This document shows positions 44,643 through 55,305 of a stretch of 64,000 nt of DNA, piece after piece. This DNA comes from Streptomyces sp. NBC_00239 (GTDB taxonomy: Bacteria; Actinomycetota; Actinomycetes; Streptomycetales; Streptomycetaceae), in contig NZ_CP108095.1 in NCBI RefSeq assembly GCF_036194065.1, positions 5,952,001 through 6,016,000 of the forward strand, given 5' to 3'. Under the pieces are notes generated by a model, which saw nothing but the letters and a program-made list of their open reading frames with translations, had not been told where the DNA came from and did no database searches. Each line of letters begins with the position of its first letter. Position 1 is the stretch's first letter. A program made the position numbers and the translations under genes.

Positions 44643-47363
44643 GTGGCAGATTCAGCATCGAAGAAGACCGACCAGACGACCGCAGCGGACCGCCCCCGCC
44701 TGATGCTCATGGACGGGCACTCCCTGGCGTACCGGGCGTTCTTCGCGCTGCCCGCGGAGAACTTCACGACGGCGACCGGCCAGCCGACCAACGCCATCTA
44801 CGGCTTCGCGTCGATGCTGGCGAACACCCTGCGCGACGAGGCGCCCACGCACTTCGCGGTGGCGTTCGACGTGTCCCGCAAGACGTGGCGGTCGACGGAG
44901 TTCCCCGAGTACAAGGCGAACCGGTCCAAGACCCCCGACGAGTTCAAGGGGCAGGTCGAGCTGATCGGCGAACTTCTCGACGCGATGCACGTGCCGCGTT
45001 TCGCGGTCGACGGCTTCGAGGCCGACGACGTGATCGCGACGCTGGCGACGCAGGCTGAGGCCCTCGGTTTCGACGTGCTGATCGTGACCGGCGACCGGGA
45101 CTCCTTCCAGCTCGTCTCGGCGCACACCACCGTGCTGTATCCGACCAAGGGCGTCTCCGAGCTGACCCGGTTCACCCCGGAGAAGGTCGAGGAGAAGTAC
45201 GGGCTCACCCCGCAGCAGTACCCGGACTTCGCGGCGCTGCGCGGCGACCCGTCCGACAACCTGCCGGGCATCCCGGGCGTCGGCGAGAAGACCGCCGCCA
45301 AGTGGATCACCCAGTTCGGGTCGTTCGCCGAGCTGGTGGAGCGCGCGGACGAGGTCAAGGGCAAGGCCGGGCAGAACTTCCGGGACCACCTGGAGGCCGT
45401 CAAGCTCAACCGCGTCCTGACCGAGATGGTCAAGGACGTGGAGCTGCCCAAGACCCCCGCCGACCTGGTCCGCGTCGCGTACGACCGGACCGCCATGCTC
45501 GGCGTGCTGGACGTGCTGGAGATCCGCAACGCCTCGCTGCGCGAGCGGCTGCTGGCCGTGGACCCGGGCGCGGCCGAGGAGGAGGCCCCGGCTCCGGCGG
45601 CGGGCGTGGAGCTCGACGCCTCCGTGCTGGGCGCGGGCGAGCTGGCCCCGTGGCTGGAAGCCCACGCGGGCGGCCCGCTGGGCGTCTCCACCGTCGACAG
45701 CTGGGCGCTGGGCCAGGGCAATGTCAGCGAGATCGCGCTGGCCGCGGCCGGCGGGGCCGCGGCGTGGTTCGAGCCGTCCGAGCTGGACGAGGCCGACGAG
45801 CGGGCGTTCGCCGCCTGGGCCGCCGACGCGGCGAAGCCGAAGGTCGTGCACAACGCGAAGGGCCTGATGCGGGTCTTCCCCGAGCACGGCTGGACCCTCG
45901 CCGGCGTCACCATGGACACCGCGCTCGCCGCCTACCTGGTCAAGCCGGGCCGCCGCTCCTTCGACCTGGACGCGCTGTCCAACGAGTACCTGCACCGGGA
46001 GCTCGCGCCGGCCGCCGCCGACGGCCAGCTGGCCTTCGGCGCGGACGACACCGCGGAGGCCGAGGCGCTGATGGCGCAGGCCCGCGCGGTCCTCGACCTG
46101 GGCGACGCCTTCACCGCCAAGCTGGACGAGGTGGGCGCGGCCGAGCTGCTCCACGACATGGAGCTGCCGACGTCCGAGCTCCTCGCCCGGATGGAGCGGG
46201 CCGGCATCGCCGCCGACCGCGACCACCTGGACGCCATGGAGCAGCAGTTCGCGGGCGCGGTGCAGCAGGCGGTGAAGGAGGCGCACGCGGCGGTCGGCCA
46301 CGAGTTCAACCTCGGCTCGCCCAAGCAGCTCCAGGAGGTCTTCTTCGGCGAGCTGGACCTGCCGAAGACGAAGAAGACGAAGACCGGGTACACCACGGAT
46401 GCGGACGCGCTGGCCTGGCTGGCCACGCAGACCGACCACGAACTGCCGGTGATCATGCTCCGTCACCGGGAGCAGGCCAAGCTGCGCGTCACCGTCGAGG
46501 GCCTGGTCAAGACGGTCGCCGCCGACGGCCGGGTGCACACCAGCTTCAGCCAGACCGTCGCCGCGACCGGCCGGCTGTCCTCCACCGACCCCAACCTGCA
46601 GAACGTGCCGGTGCGCACCGACGAGGGCCGCGCGATCCGCCGCGGCTTCGTCGTCGGCGAGGGCTTCGAGTCCCTGATGACGGCCGACTACAGCCAGATC
46701 GAGCTGCGCGTGATGGCCCACCTCTCCGAGGACGCGGGCCTGATCGAGGCGTTCCTGTCCGGCGAGGACCTGCACACCACCGTCGCCTCCCAGGTGTTCG
46801 GCGTGGAGCGGTCGCAGGTCGACGCCGAGATGCGCCGCAAGATCAAGGCGATGTCGTACGGCCTCGCGTACGGGCTGTCCGCGTTCGGTCTCGCCCAGCA
46901 GCTGAACATCGAGCCCGCCGAGGCGCGCGGCCTGATGGAGACCTTCTTCGAGCGGTTCGGCGGGGTCCGCGAGTACCTCGGGCGCGTGGTGGACGAGGCC
47001 CGCGCCACCGGGTACACGGCGACGGTCTTCGGCCGCCGCCGGTATCTCCCGGACCTCAACAGCGACAACCGCCAGCGCCGTGAGGCCGCCGAGCGGATGG
47101 CGCTGAACGCGCCGATCCAGGGCACCGCCGCCGACATCGTCAAGGTCGCGATGCTGCGCGTGGACAAGGCGCTCACCGAGGCGGGGCTCACGTCCCGGAT
47201 GCTGCTCCAGGTCCACGACGAAATCGTGCTGGAGATCGCTCCGGGCGAGCGCGCCGCGGTGGAGGAGCTCGTCCGCCGCGAGATGGGCGCGGCCGTCGAA
47301 CTGCGGGCGCCGCTGGACGTGTCGGTGGGCGTCGGCCCGGACTGGGAGTCCGCCGCGCACTGA
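44643..47363 (+). CDS. polA: DNA polymerase I
   Basis: A 906-residue family A polymerase with GTG 44643. TAGGAT at 44630-44635 sits seven bases before it like a -10 box, so the mRNA may be leaderless. The 5'-3' exonuclease domain fills residues about 18-310 ('LMLMDGHSLAYRAFFALPAENF', 'GRDSF'-like 'TGDRDSFQLV', 'PGIPGVGEKTAAKWI'). The polymerase domain carries motif A 'TADYSQIELRVMAHLS', B 'RRKIKAMSYGLAYGLSAFGLA' and C 'QVHDEIVLE'. In the middle domain the proofreading residues are missing: 'GVSTVDS' stands where E. coli has the DTE motif. It should fill gaps and remove primers without 3'-5' editing. Confidence 0.97.
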   Translation: MADSASKKTDQTTAADRPRLMLMDGHSLAYRAFFALPAENFTTATGQPTNAIYGFASMLANTLRDEAPTHFAVAFDVSRKTWRSTEFPEYKANRSKTPDEFKGQVELIGELLDAMHVPRFAVDGFEADDVIATLATQAEALGFDVLIVTGDRDSFQLVSAHTTVLYPTKGVSELTRFTPEKVEEKYGLTPQQYPDFAALRGDPSDNLPGIPGVGEKTAAKWITQFGSFAELVERADEVKGKAGQNFRDHLEAVKLNRVLTEMVKDVELPKTPADLVRVAYDRTAMLGVLDVLEIRNASLRERLLAVDPGAAEEEAPAPAAGVELDASVLGAGELAPWLEAHAGGPLGVSTVDSWALGQGNVSEIALAAAGGAAAWFEPSELDEADERAFAAWAADAAKPKVVHNAKGLMRVFPEHGWTLAGVTMDTALAAYLVKPGRRSFDLDALSNEYLHRELAPAAADGQLAFGADDTAEAEALMAQARAVLDLGDAFTAKLDEVGAAELLHDMELPTSELLARMERAGIAADRDHLDAMEQQFAGAVQQAVKEAHAAVGHEFNLGSPKQLQEVFFGELDLPKTKKTKTGYTTDADALAWLATQTDHELPVIMLRHREQAKLRVTVEGLVKTVAADGRVHTSFSQTVAATGRLSSTDPNLQNVPVRTDEGRAIRRGFVVGEGFESLMTADYSQIELRVMAHLSEDAGLIEAFLSGEDLHTTVASQVFGVERSQVDAEMRRKIKAMSYGLAYGLSAFGLAQQLNIEPAEARGLMETFFERFGGVREYLGRVVDEARATGYTATVFGRRRYLPDLNSDNRQRREAAERMALNAPIQGTAADIVKVAMLRVDKALTEAGLTSRMLLQVHDEIVLEIAPGERAAVEELVRREMGAAVELRAPLDVSVGVGPDWESAAH

Positions 47364-47379
47364 CCCCGTGTGCCGTCAC

Positions 47380-47418
47380 CGGGCGCCCGCCCTCCCGCCC
47401 GGGGAGGGCGGGCGCCCG
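47380..47418. terminator. 17-bp perfect hairpin after polA
   Basis: Bases 47380-47396 pair exactly with 47402-47418 around a 5-base loop; TGTTCGTG follows. The rest of the gap to 47556 holds imperfect direct repeats ('GCGTGGTCTCGCTCTCGG'-like) and no gene. Confidence 0.85.
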
Positions 47419-47556
47419 TGTTCGTGCCCCGGGAGGCGGGCGGGCGCATGCTCTCGCTCCCGGAGACGGCCGGGCGCGTGGTCTCGCTCTCGGAGGGGGC
47501 GGGCGCGTGGTTCTCGCACCGCACCGGGCTGCCGGTGCCAGGCGGTGCATTCCGGG

Positions 47557-48393
47557 CTAGCCGGGGAGGGCGGGCGTCCGGGTCCGTGCGCGGGACCGGT
47601 GCCACAGCCGTACGGCCGCCCCGTACAGCAGCAGGCCGCAGGCGAGGCCGGTGCCGGCGCCGAAGCAGAGGGCGGGGATCACGTCGAGCGGGCTGGTGAC
47701 CTGCGGGTCGTACGAGTACCAGAGCAGGACCCGCTGTACGGCTCCGGCGACCGTGGCCGCGGCGAGCAGCGCCACGGCCGCGGTGCGTTCGCGGCGCCCG
47801 AGGCGGGGTACGGCCGCCGGCACGGTCGCCGTGGCGGGCTGGAGGCGCACCGCGGTCCACAGGAACCAGCCGAGGACGCCGAGCGCCACCGCGGATCCCG
47901 CGTACTGCACGACGGAGAACACGGGCTGCCCCCACACGACCCGGTTCAGGAACGGCAGGGCCTCGGTGCCCCAGCGGTCGTGGTGCGTGAAGCTGTCCCA
48001 CACCACGTGGGTGACGGAGCCCGCCACCGCGCAGACGTAGAACCAGGCGGCGAGCGCCAGCCGGGCCCGGCCCCGCCAGTGCTCGCCGCGCGCCACCGCG
48101 TACACCCTGCCGCGCAGGCGGGCCGGCAGCAGCGCGGTGAGGGGTTCGCGCAGCAGCAGCCACACACCGGCCAGCACCGCGGTGAACACGGCGTCGACGG
48201 TCACCACCCCGGCCGGGGAGTGCGTGAACGTGCCGAAGGCCATCGCGCCCGGGACCGCGCTCGCCGCGAAGTACGTGAGGTCGGGGGCGAAGGAACCCGC
48301 GACGAGAGCCGAGCCGACGAGCGGGCCGCGGGCCCTGCCGGTGCGGCGCAGCGCCGGCAGGACGGCGGCCGCGTGGCTGAGCGTGAACGGCAT
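47557..48393 (-). CDS. DUF4184-family integral membrane protein
   Basis: A 278-residue membrane protein with five or six hydrophobic helices. The N-terminus 'MPFTLSHAAAVLPALRRTGRARGPLVGSALVAGSFAPDLTYF' is the family signature, with His and Asp residues reminiscent of membrane metal-dependent hydrolases (YdjM/LexA-binding DUF457 relatives). 'GSVTHVVWDSFTHHDRWGTEALPFLN' is the second conserved patch, also His- and Asp-rich. Its biochemical activity is unknown. A tandem GGATCA repeat lies directly upstream of the start codon. Confidence 0.82.
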   Translation of the reverse strand: MPFTLSHAAAVLPALRRTGRARGPLVGSALVAGSFAPDLTYFAASAVPGAMAFGTFTHSPAGVVTVDAVFTAVLAGVWLLLREPLTALLPARLRGRVYAVARGEHWRGRARLALAAWFYVCAVAGSVTHVVWDSFTHHDRWGTEALPFLNRVVWGQPVFSVVQYAGSAVALGVLGWFLWTAVRLQPATATVPAAVPRLGRRERTAAVALLAAATVAGAVQRVLLWYSYDPQVTSPLDVIPALCFGAGTGLACGLLLYGAAVRLWHRSRARTRTPALPG

Positions 48394-48408
48394 GACGGCC
48401 TCTCGTGT

Positions 48409-48506
48409 GGATCACCGGGATCACCGGCTGCGGATCACCGGCCGGGGATCACCGGCTGGGATCAGCGGATGCGGATCAGTTGATGTGGATCACTGGATGT
48501 GGATCA
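48409..48506. repeat. Eight GGATCA units at about 14-bp spacing
   Basis: GGATCA(C/G) occurs at 48409, 48418, 48432, 48446, 48459, 48473, 48487 and 48501, mostly followed by CGG. After the first 9-bp step the spacing is 13-14 bp. The array is 16-113 bp upstream of the DUF4184 start and within the divergent region before the transglycosylase gene. It could be a slippage product or a reiterated binding site. Confidence 0.85.
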
Positions 48507-48641
48507 CGTCGTTCCAGTATGCGCAGGTGGTGCGGGTCGTGGCGAAGTGGTGAACGCTGCCGCCAACCTGTGCCGGATGTCCGGAAGTTGTCGTAAGGTC
48601 ACGCGGACGCAGGAGCCGTCGAGGGGGAAGAGGGCCCGGCC

Positions 48642-49946
<1,305 letters not shown>

Positions 49947-50290
49947 CCGTGGCGCCCCGGCCTTGTCGATGCCCTGAGGGGCAACCTCCGGCCTTGTCGA
50001 TGCCCTGAGGGGCACCTCCAGCCTCGCCGGCTGACGTGGCGCCCCCCGCCTTGCCGGTGCCCTGAGGGGCAACCTTCAGCCTCGCCGGCGTTTGAGGCGC
50101 GGGTCCGGGCGGAGCCCGGTGCCCGGCGCCAGCCGGGTTGGTCTTGGGGCTCCGCCCCAAACCCCGCGCCTCAAACGCCGGCAAGGCTGGGATTTGCGCC
50201 CCGCGGGGTCGGCGAGGCTGGAGGTTGCCCCTCAGGGCACCGGTGAGGCGGAAGGGCCCCGAGCGCATCGGCAAGGCCGGGGGTTGTCGG
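49947..50290. repeat. Repeat-filled gap with a third palindromic element (about 50079-50187)
   Basis: The gap carries direct repeats 'CCTTGTCGATGCCCTGAGGG' (near 49960 and 49993). After them comes an element with arms GCCTCGCCGGCGTTTGAGGC and GCCTCAAACGCCGGCAAGGC, facing each other about 60 bp apart. One arm base differs from the elements at 5219 and 24006. No gene is seen until 50396. Confidence 0.85.
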
Positions 50291-50395
50291 GTGGGCACCT
50301 CCCGCCGGGCCCGCGGCGTCCGGTGTTCTCATCTGGCCCCCGCATTGCTACGGTGCCCCAGCCCTGACGCCGTATCAGATTCCGGAGGCACCGCC

Positions 50396-50536
50396 ATGCG
50401 CGCATTGCTCGCCGCCGCCATCGGGCTGGCCGCCGCGCTGGCCCTCGTCTTCACCGCCACGGCGATCGGCCCGCCCGAAGGCGGCACGTCACCCAAGCCG
50501 CTGCTCACCACCGTCCCGCCCGCGCCCGGAAAGTAA
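50396..50536 (+). CDS. 46-residue membrane peptide (SPW_0924-like)
   Basis: A short gene with a good ribosome site (CCGGAGGCACC) before ATG 50396. It encodes one hydrophobic segment, 'MRALLAAAIGLAAALALVFT', then a Pro-rich tail 'ISPKPLLTTVPPAPGK'-like. I recall a conserved tiny Streptomyces family of this sequence (SPW_0924). It is 12 bp upstream of the DUF3068 gene and surely cotranscribed. The function is unknown; a single-pass membrane partner of the DUF3068 protein is plausible. Confidence 0.8.
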   Translation: MRALLAAAIGLAAALALVFTATAIGPPEGGTSPKPLLTTVPPAPGK

Positions 50537-50548
50537 GAGGAGGCGGCC

Positions 50549-51544
50549 ATGCGACGCAGAGCGAGCCTCGTCCTGCTCTCCCTCGCCGTGTTCTGCACCG
50601 CGCTCGCACCGCTGCTGCGCTGGTGGATGTACCCGAGCTTCGCGAAGATCCCGCCCGGCCAGTACCAGGAGGTGGTCCTGGAGGCGAAACCCGCGACCCT
50701 CCTCGACTACGGCACGTTGAAGCCGAAGAAGGTCTCGAAGATCACCATCGTGCAGACGCTCAAGGGCAACGTCGAGCGCTCCGAGGAGATCGAGGCCGAC
50801 GCCGGCAAGGACGTCGTCGTCTGGGACGCGCTCACCTACATGGCCGGGCCCGACGACAAGATGGTGTCGTCCGTCCCCGAGCGGTACATCTTCGACGCCC
50901 ACACCCAGGACCCCGTCCACGCCACCGGCGAGATGGTCGACGGGGACCCGGTCCGGCGCGAGGGCATCGAGTACAAGTGGCCCTTCTTCACCGAGCCGCG
51001 CGACTACCTCTACTTCGACGCGCAGAGCCGTACCTCCGCGCCGATCCACTACGTGGGCCCCCGCAAGTTCCGCGGTCTGGACGTCTACTACTACGAGCAG
51101 ACGATCCCGTGGACCAAGGTGCCCTTCCCCAAGAAGATGCCGCTGCCGGGCTTCGACGCGTCGACCATCGAGAAGTCCTTCGGGACCAGCCGCTGGTACA
51201 CGACGAAGCGGATGTTCTGGGTGGAGCCCGTGACGGGCGCGCCCGTCAACGGCGAGGAGATCCACACCGAGGAGCTGCGCGGCGGGTCGCTGACCGCGGC
51301 GGCGCCGGGCCAGAGGCTGGTCGTGTTCGACGGGCACGTGAAGATGCGCGAGGACTACCTCCGGCACACGGTGGAGCTGGTCGCCTCGAACCGGACCAAG
51401 ATTCTCTTCCTGCACACGTACGCGCCCGGCGGGCTGGTCGTGGGGGGTGTCGCGCTGCTGGCCCTCGCCCTCTGGCTCGAAGCCCGCGCCCGGCGCCCCG
51501 AACCCCGCGACGCCACCGCCCCGGACGCCCCCGACCCCACCTGA
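50549..51544 (+). CDS. DUF3068 membrane-anchored protein
   Basis: A 331-residue protein with an N-terminal transmembrane segment ('ASLVLLSLAVFCTALAPLLR'), an extracytoplasmic beta-rich domain and a C-terminal transmembrane segment ('TYAPGGLVVGGVALLALALWL'). 'WDALTYMAGPDDKMVSSVPERYIFDAHTQDPV' and 'GIEYKWPFFTEPRDYLYFDAQSR' are conserved DUF3068 segments (a porin PorA-like family in actinobacteria). Biochemical role is unknown. It forms an operon with the 46-residue peptide and converges on hrpB, whose stop is 12 bp away. Confidence 0.88.
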   Translation: MRRRASLVLLSLAVFCTALAPLLRWWMYPSFAKIPPGQYQEVVLEAKPATLLDYGTLKPKKVSKITIVQTLKGNVERSEEIEADAGKDVVVWDALTYMAGPDDKMVSSVPERYIFDAHTQDPVHATGEMVDGDPVRREGIEYKWPFFTEPRDYLYFDAQSRTSAPIHYVGPRKFRGLDVYYYEQTIPWTKVPFPKKMPLPGFDASTIEKSFGTSRWYTTKRMFWVEPVTGAPVNGEEIHTEELRGGSLTAAAPGQRLVVFDGHVKMREDYLRHTVELVASNRTKILFLHTYAPGGLVVGGVALLALALWLEARARRPEPRDATAPDAPDPT

Positions 51545-51556
51545 CCGCGACCCGTC

Positions 51557-54106
51557 TCAGCGTTTGAGGCGGGCGTTGGTGTGGCGGGTGGGTTCGGCGG
51601 TCGCGGGGTCTTCCGGCCACGGGTGCCGGGGGTAGCGCCCGCGCAGCTCGGCCCGCACCGCCCGGTACCCCCCGGCCCAGAAGGACGCCAGATCCGCGGT
51701 GACCGCCGCCGGCCGCCCGGCCGGCGACAACAGGTGTACGAGGACCGGCACCCCCGGCACCCCACCCACCCGCGGCGTCTGCCGCAGCCCGAACATCTCC
51801 TGGAGCTTCACCGCCAGCACCGGCTGTTCCGCCGAGTAGTCCAGCCGGATCCGGGAACCGCTCGGCACCTCCAGCCGCTCCGGCGCCAGCTCGTCGAGGC
51901 GGGCCGCGTGCCCGGTCGCCCAGGGCAGCAGCCGGTTCAGCGCCTGGCCCGCGTCGATCCGGGCCAGGTCCGACCGCCGCCGGGCCCGCGACAGCTCCGG
52001 TTCCAGCCAGTCGTCGGGCCGCGCCAGCAGCGCCTCGTCCGAGACGTCCGGCCACGGCTCGCCCGCCACCCGGTGCAGGAAGCCGAGCCGGGCCCGCAGT
52101 CCCGCCGCGTCCGGGGTCCACCGCAGCAGCCCGAGCCCCTCGTCGCGCAGCCCGTCCAGGAGCGCGGCCCGCAGCAGGGCCGGATCGGGGTTCTTCAGGG
52201 CGCGCGCGGCCAGCTCGATCGCGCCCAGCCGTTCCACACCGCGGGCGAGCACCTCGCCGCCCTCCCAGCGCACCTCCTCGCCCGCGGACAGCAGGTGCCC
52301 GGCGGCGGCCCGGGCGGTGTCCTCGTCGAGTACGGCGCCCAGCCGCACCCGCGCCGAGGCGGCGTGCGCGCCGCGGTCCGCGACCGCCACCGCCAGCCAG
52401 GGCGCGCTGCGCAGCGCGGACCCGTCCGCGAGTTCCGCGCCGGTGCCGGACGCCATCAGGAACGCGCCCGCGCCCCGCGCCCGCGCCACCCGCTCGGGAA
52501 ACGCCAGCGCCGCCACGAGCCCGGCCACGGCGTCGTCCCCCGGCCCACCCTGCTGCGAGTCCCCGCCCCCGCCCCCCGCGGCCGCCTCGGCCGCCCGGCT
52601 CAGGCGCCGGACTTCGGTGCGCCAGCGCGCCGCATAGCCGTCGCCGCCGCGGCGGGCCGTGCGCCATGCCGCCGCCAGGTCGTCGCCGTAGTCGCGCGGC
52701 GGTTCCTCGCTGAGGAGGGCCACGACCTCGGCGGCCCGCCGGGCGCCGGTCTGCGGGGCCGCGTCCAGCAGGGCGCGGGCCAGGCGCGGGTGCAGGCCCA
52801 GTCGGGCCATGCGGCCGCCGCGGGCGGTGGCCCGCCCCGCCGCGTCCACGGCGCCGACCGCGGCCAGCACCTCGCGGGCCGCGGCCATCGCCCCGGCCGG
52901 CGGGGCGTCGAGCAGCGCCAGCCCGGTCGCGTCCGGGTCGCCCCAGCAGGCCGCCTGCAGGGCGAAGCCGGCCAGGTCGGCGAGCTTGATCTCGGGCGCG
53001 GGGAACGCGGACAGCCGGCCGTGCTCGGCCTCGGACCAGCACCGGTACACGGCGCCGGGGGCCTCGCGCCCGGCCCGGCCCGCCCGCTGCCGCGCCGCCG
53101 CCCGGGAGGCCCGTACGGTCGTCAGGGAGCCCAGGCCGCGGGCGTGGTCGGTGCGCGGCTCGCGGGCCAGGCCGGCGTCCACCACGATCCGCACGCCGGG
53201 CACGGTCAGGCTGGACTCGGCGACCGCCGTCGCCAGGATGACCCGGCGTCCGGTGCCGCCCGCGAGGACCGCGTCCTGTACGGCGGCCGGGGCCCGGCCG
53301 TGCACCTGGAGGACCTCCGCTCCCACCGCCCCGAGCTGCCCGGCGACCCGGGAGATCTCCCCCACGCCCGGCAGGAAGCACAGCAGGTCGCCGTCCCGCT
53401 CGGCCAGTGCGCGCCGCACCACCGCGGCGACGTGCGTCAGCAGCGCCGGGTCGACCCGCATCCCGTGCGGGGGCCGCACCGGCCGGGCCGGCGGCGCCCA
53501 CACCCGCTCCACCGGGTACGAGACGCCGGCGGCCTCGACCACCGGGGCGTCGTCCAGCAGCCGGGCCCAGCCCGCCGCGTCGGTGGTCGCGGAGGCCGCC
53601 ACCAGCCGCAGCTCCGGGCGGAGCGTGGCGCGCACGTCGAGGAGGAAGGCGGCGACGGTGTCCGCGTCCAGGTGGCGTTCGTGGCACTCGTCGAGGACCA
53701 CGACGTCGACCCCGGACAGCTCCGGGTCCCGCTGCAGGCGCTGGAGCAGCACACCGGTGGTGACGACCTCCACCACGGTGGCCGGGCCGGCGACCCGCTC
53801 GCCGCGGACCGTGAAGCCCACCCGGGCGCCGGGTTCCTCGCCCAGCAGCCAGGCCATCCGGCGGGCCGCGGCGCGGGCCGCGATCCGGCGGGGCTCCGCG
53901 ACCAGCACCCGGCGCGCCGGGAGGCCGTCGCCGGGCCGCCCGTCCGGGCCGGCCAGCCCGGCCAGCACGAGCGGGACCAGGGTGGTCTTGCCGGTGCCGG
54001 GCGGCGCGCAGAGCACGGCGGTGCCGTGGGTGTCCAGGGCGGCGGTCAGGGCGGGCAGGGCCTCCCGGACCGGGAGGGCGGCGAGCGCCTCGGTGCGTAT
54101 CGACAC
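51557..54106 (-). CDS. hrpB: ATP-dependent helicase HrpB
   Basis: An 849-residue DExH-box helicase with GTG 54106, 11 bp after the methyltransferase stop. Motif I is 'APPGTGKT' (residues 34-41), II 'LDECHER' (DECH), III 'SATTDA', and VI 'QRAGRAGR'. The winged-helix/HA2 region and the HrpB-specific C-terminal domain ('SGSRIRLDYSAEQPVLAVKLQEMFGLRQTP', then 'LLSPAGRPAAVTADLASFW') are complete. Its closest families are the DEAH RNA helicases HrpA/HrpB; the substrate of HrpB is not established. The preceding methyltransferase is probably cotranscribed. Confidence 0.94.
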   Translation of the reverse strand: MSIRTEALAALPVREALPALTAALDTHGTAVLCAPPGTGKTTLVPLVLAGLAGPDGRPGDGLPARRVLVAEPRRIAARAAARRMAWLLGEEPGARVGFTVRGERVAGPATVVEVVTTGVLLQRLQRDPELSGVDVVVLDECHERHLDADTVAAFLLDVRATLRPELRLVAASATTDAAGWARLLDDAPVVEAAGVSYPVERVWAPPARPVRPPHGMRVDPALLTHVAAVVRRALAERDGDLLCFLPGVGEISRVAGQLGAVGAEVLQVHGRAPAAVQDAVLAGGTGRRVILATAVAESSLTVPGVRIVVDAGLAREPRTDHARGLGSLTTVRASRAAARQRAGRAGREAPGAVYRCWSEAEHGRLSAFPAPEIKLADLAGFALQAACWGDPDATGLALLDAPPAGAMAAAREVLAAVGAVDAAGRATARGGRMARLGLHPRLARALLDAAPQTGARRAAEVVALLSEEPPRDYGDDLAAAWRTARRGGDGYAARWRTEVRRLSRAAEAAAGGGGGDSQQGGPGDDAVAGLVAALAFPERVARARGAGAFLMASGTGAELADGSALRSAPWLAVAVADRGAHAASARVRLGAVLDEDTARAAAGHLLSAGEEVRWEGGEVLARGVERLGAIELAARALKNPDPALLRAALLDGLRDEGLGLLRWTPDAAGLRARLGFLHRVAGEPWPDVSDEALLARPDDWLEPELSRARRRSDLARIDAGQALNRLLPWATGHAARLDELAPERLEVPSGSRIRLDYSAEQPVLAVKLQEMFGLRQTPRVGGVPGVPVLVHLLSPAGRPAAVTADLASFWAGGYRAVRAELRGRYPRHPWPEDPATAEPTRHTNARLKR

Positions 54107-54117
54107 GGGCAAGGCCG

Positions 54118-54978
54118 TCAGTCCCGCTCGCAGACGAAGATCGCCGTGCCGGGGATCAGGTGGCCGCGCAGCGGGGACCAGCCGCCCCACTCCTGGCTGT
54201 TCCAGGCCGGCCACTCGGGCTCGACCAGGTCCAGCAGCCGGAAGCCGCCGGCGACGACGTCCCGCACCCGGTCGCCGAGCGTCCGGTGGTGTTCGACGTA
54301 CAGGGCCTCGCCCGTCTCGTCCTGCTCCACGTACGGCGTGCGGTCGAAGTAGGAGGCCGACACGGACAGGCCCTCGGCGCCGGGCTCGTCCGGGAACGCC
54401 CAGCGGATCGGGTGGGTGACGGAGAAGACCCAGCGGCCGCCCGGGCGCAGGACCCGCCGCACCTCGCGCATCACGTTCACGGGGTCCGCGACGAAGGGCA
54501 CCGCTCCGTACGCCGAGCACGCCAGATCGAAGGAGCCGTCGCGGAAGGGCAGCGCCCCGGCGTCCGCCTGGACGAGGGGTACGTCACCGTCGCCGATCCG
54601 CAGCGCGTGCTGGAGCTGGCGGTGGGAGAGGTCCAGGGCCACCGGCCGGGCGCCCCGGGCGGCCAGCCAGCGGCTGCACTGGGCGGCGCCGGCGCCGATC
54701 TCCAGGACGTCCTTGCCGTGCAGGGCTGCGGCCGGGCCGAGCAGGGCCGCGTCCGCCTCGTCGAGTCCTTCCGGCCCCCAGACGAAGCGGTCGTCGCCGA
54801 GGAAGGCGCCGTGCTCGCTCTGGTACTCGTCGGCGTTGCGGTCCCACCAGCCGCGGCTGGCCCGGCTGCTCTCCGCTTCTCCGGCGTCACGCCGGGTGGC
54901 CTCGGCGTCGTCGGATTCCCCGGCTTCCGCATCGATTGCCTCGTACACGCCTTCGGAGACGTCATCCTCTTGGTTCAT
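54118..54978 (-). CDS. Class I SAM-dependent methyltransferase
   Basis: A 286-residue protein starting at ATG 54978. After an acidic N-terminus ('EDDVSEGVYEAIDAEAGESDDAEA') comes 'WWDRNADEYQSEHGAFLGDDRFVWGPEGL', then motif I 'VLEIGAGAAQCSRWLAARGA'. 'VALDLSHRQLQHA', 'DGSFDLACSAYGAVPF' and 'VRRVLRPGGRWVFSVTHP' follow. The C-terminal 'WPAWNSQEWGGWSPLRGHLIPGTAIFVCE' is typical of a conserved actinobacterial UbiE-like family. Acceptor unknown. It is divergent from rpsA across a 327-bp region. Confidence 0.87.
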   Translation of the reverse strand: MNQEDDVSEGVYEAIDAEAGESDDAEATRRDAGEAESSRASRGWWDRNADEYQSEHGAFLGDDRFVWGPEGLDEADAALLGPAAALHGKDVLEIGAGAAQCSRWLAARGARPVALDLSHRQLQHALRIGDGDVPLVQADAGALPFRDGSFDLACSAYGAVPFVADPVNVMREVRRVLRPGGRWVFSVTHPIRWAFPDEPGAEGLSVSASYFDRTPYVEQDETGEALYVEHHRTLGDRVRDVVAGGFRLLDLVEPEWPAWNSQEWGGWSPLRGHLIPGTAIFVCERD

Positions 54979-55079
54979 CGGGCCCGCCGTCGTAGTCTTC
55001 GCACCACGCAGCCGTGCCTGTCGGCACACGAGTTGTGCCGTTTGTGCGGTGTTCTGTCCGGGGTCGGCGCCTTCGCGCA

Positions 55080-55108
55080 TTGACCCTGTCCGGCTGCCCC
55101 CGTATGCT
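55080..55108 (+). promoter_or_regulatory. Consensus sigma-70-type promoter for rpsA
   Basis: TTGACC (55080-55085), a 17-base spacer, and TATGCT (55103-55108) match the HrdB consensus well. The start point would be near 55115, giving a leader of about 190 nt before rpsA. The leader contains short inverted repeats, possibly for autoregulation. Confidence 0.78.
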
Positions 55109-55305
55109 ACAAGTTGCGCTGCGAGCCTGTGCTCCTCAGACCTAGCAGGCTGCGCTTGCTTCTGTTGATGTCCCCTCGGTTTTCGAGGCCCTACCGCTCT
55201 GCGGATTCGGGCTTCCTTGGCTGTCCGGCTTCGGCAGATGCCGATAAGGGCTCCCGGCGTAGCAGTACCTACGACTTTCTGTCCGTAACCGGAGCCCTTT
55301 CCCAC

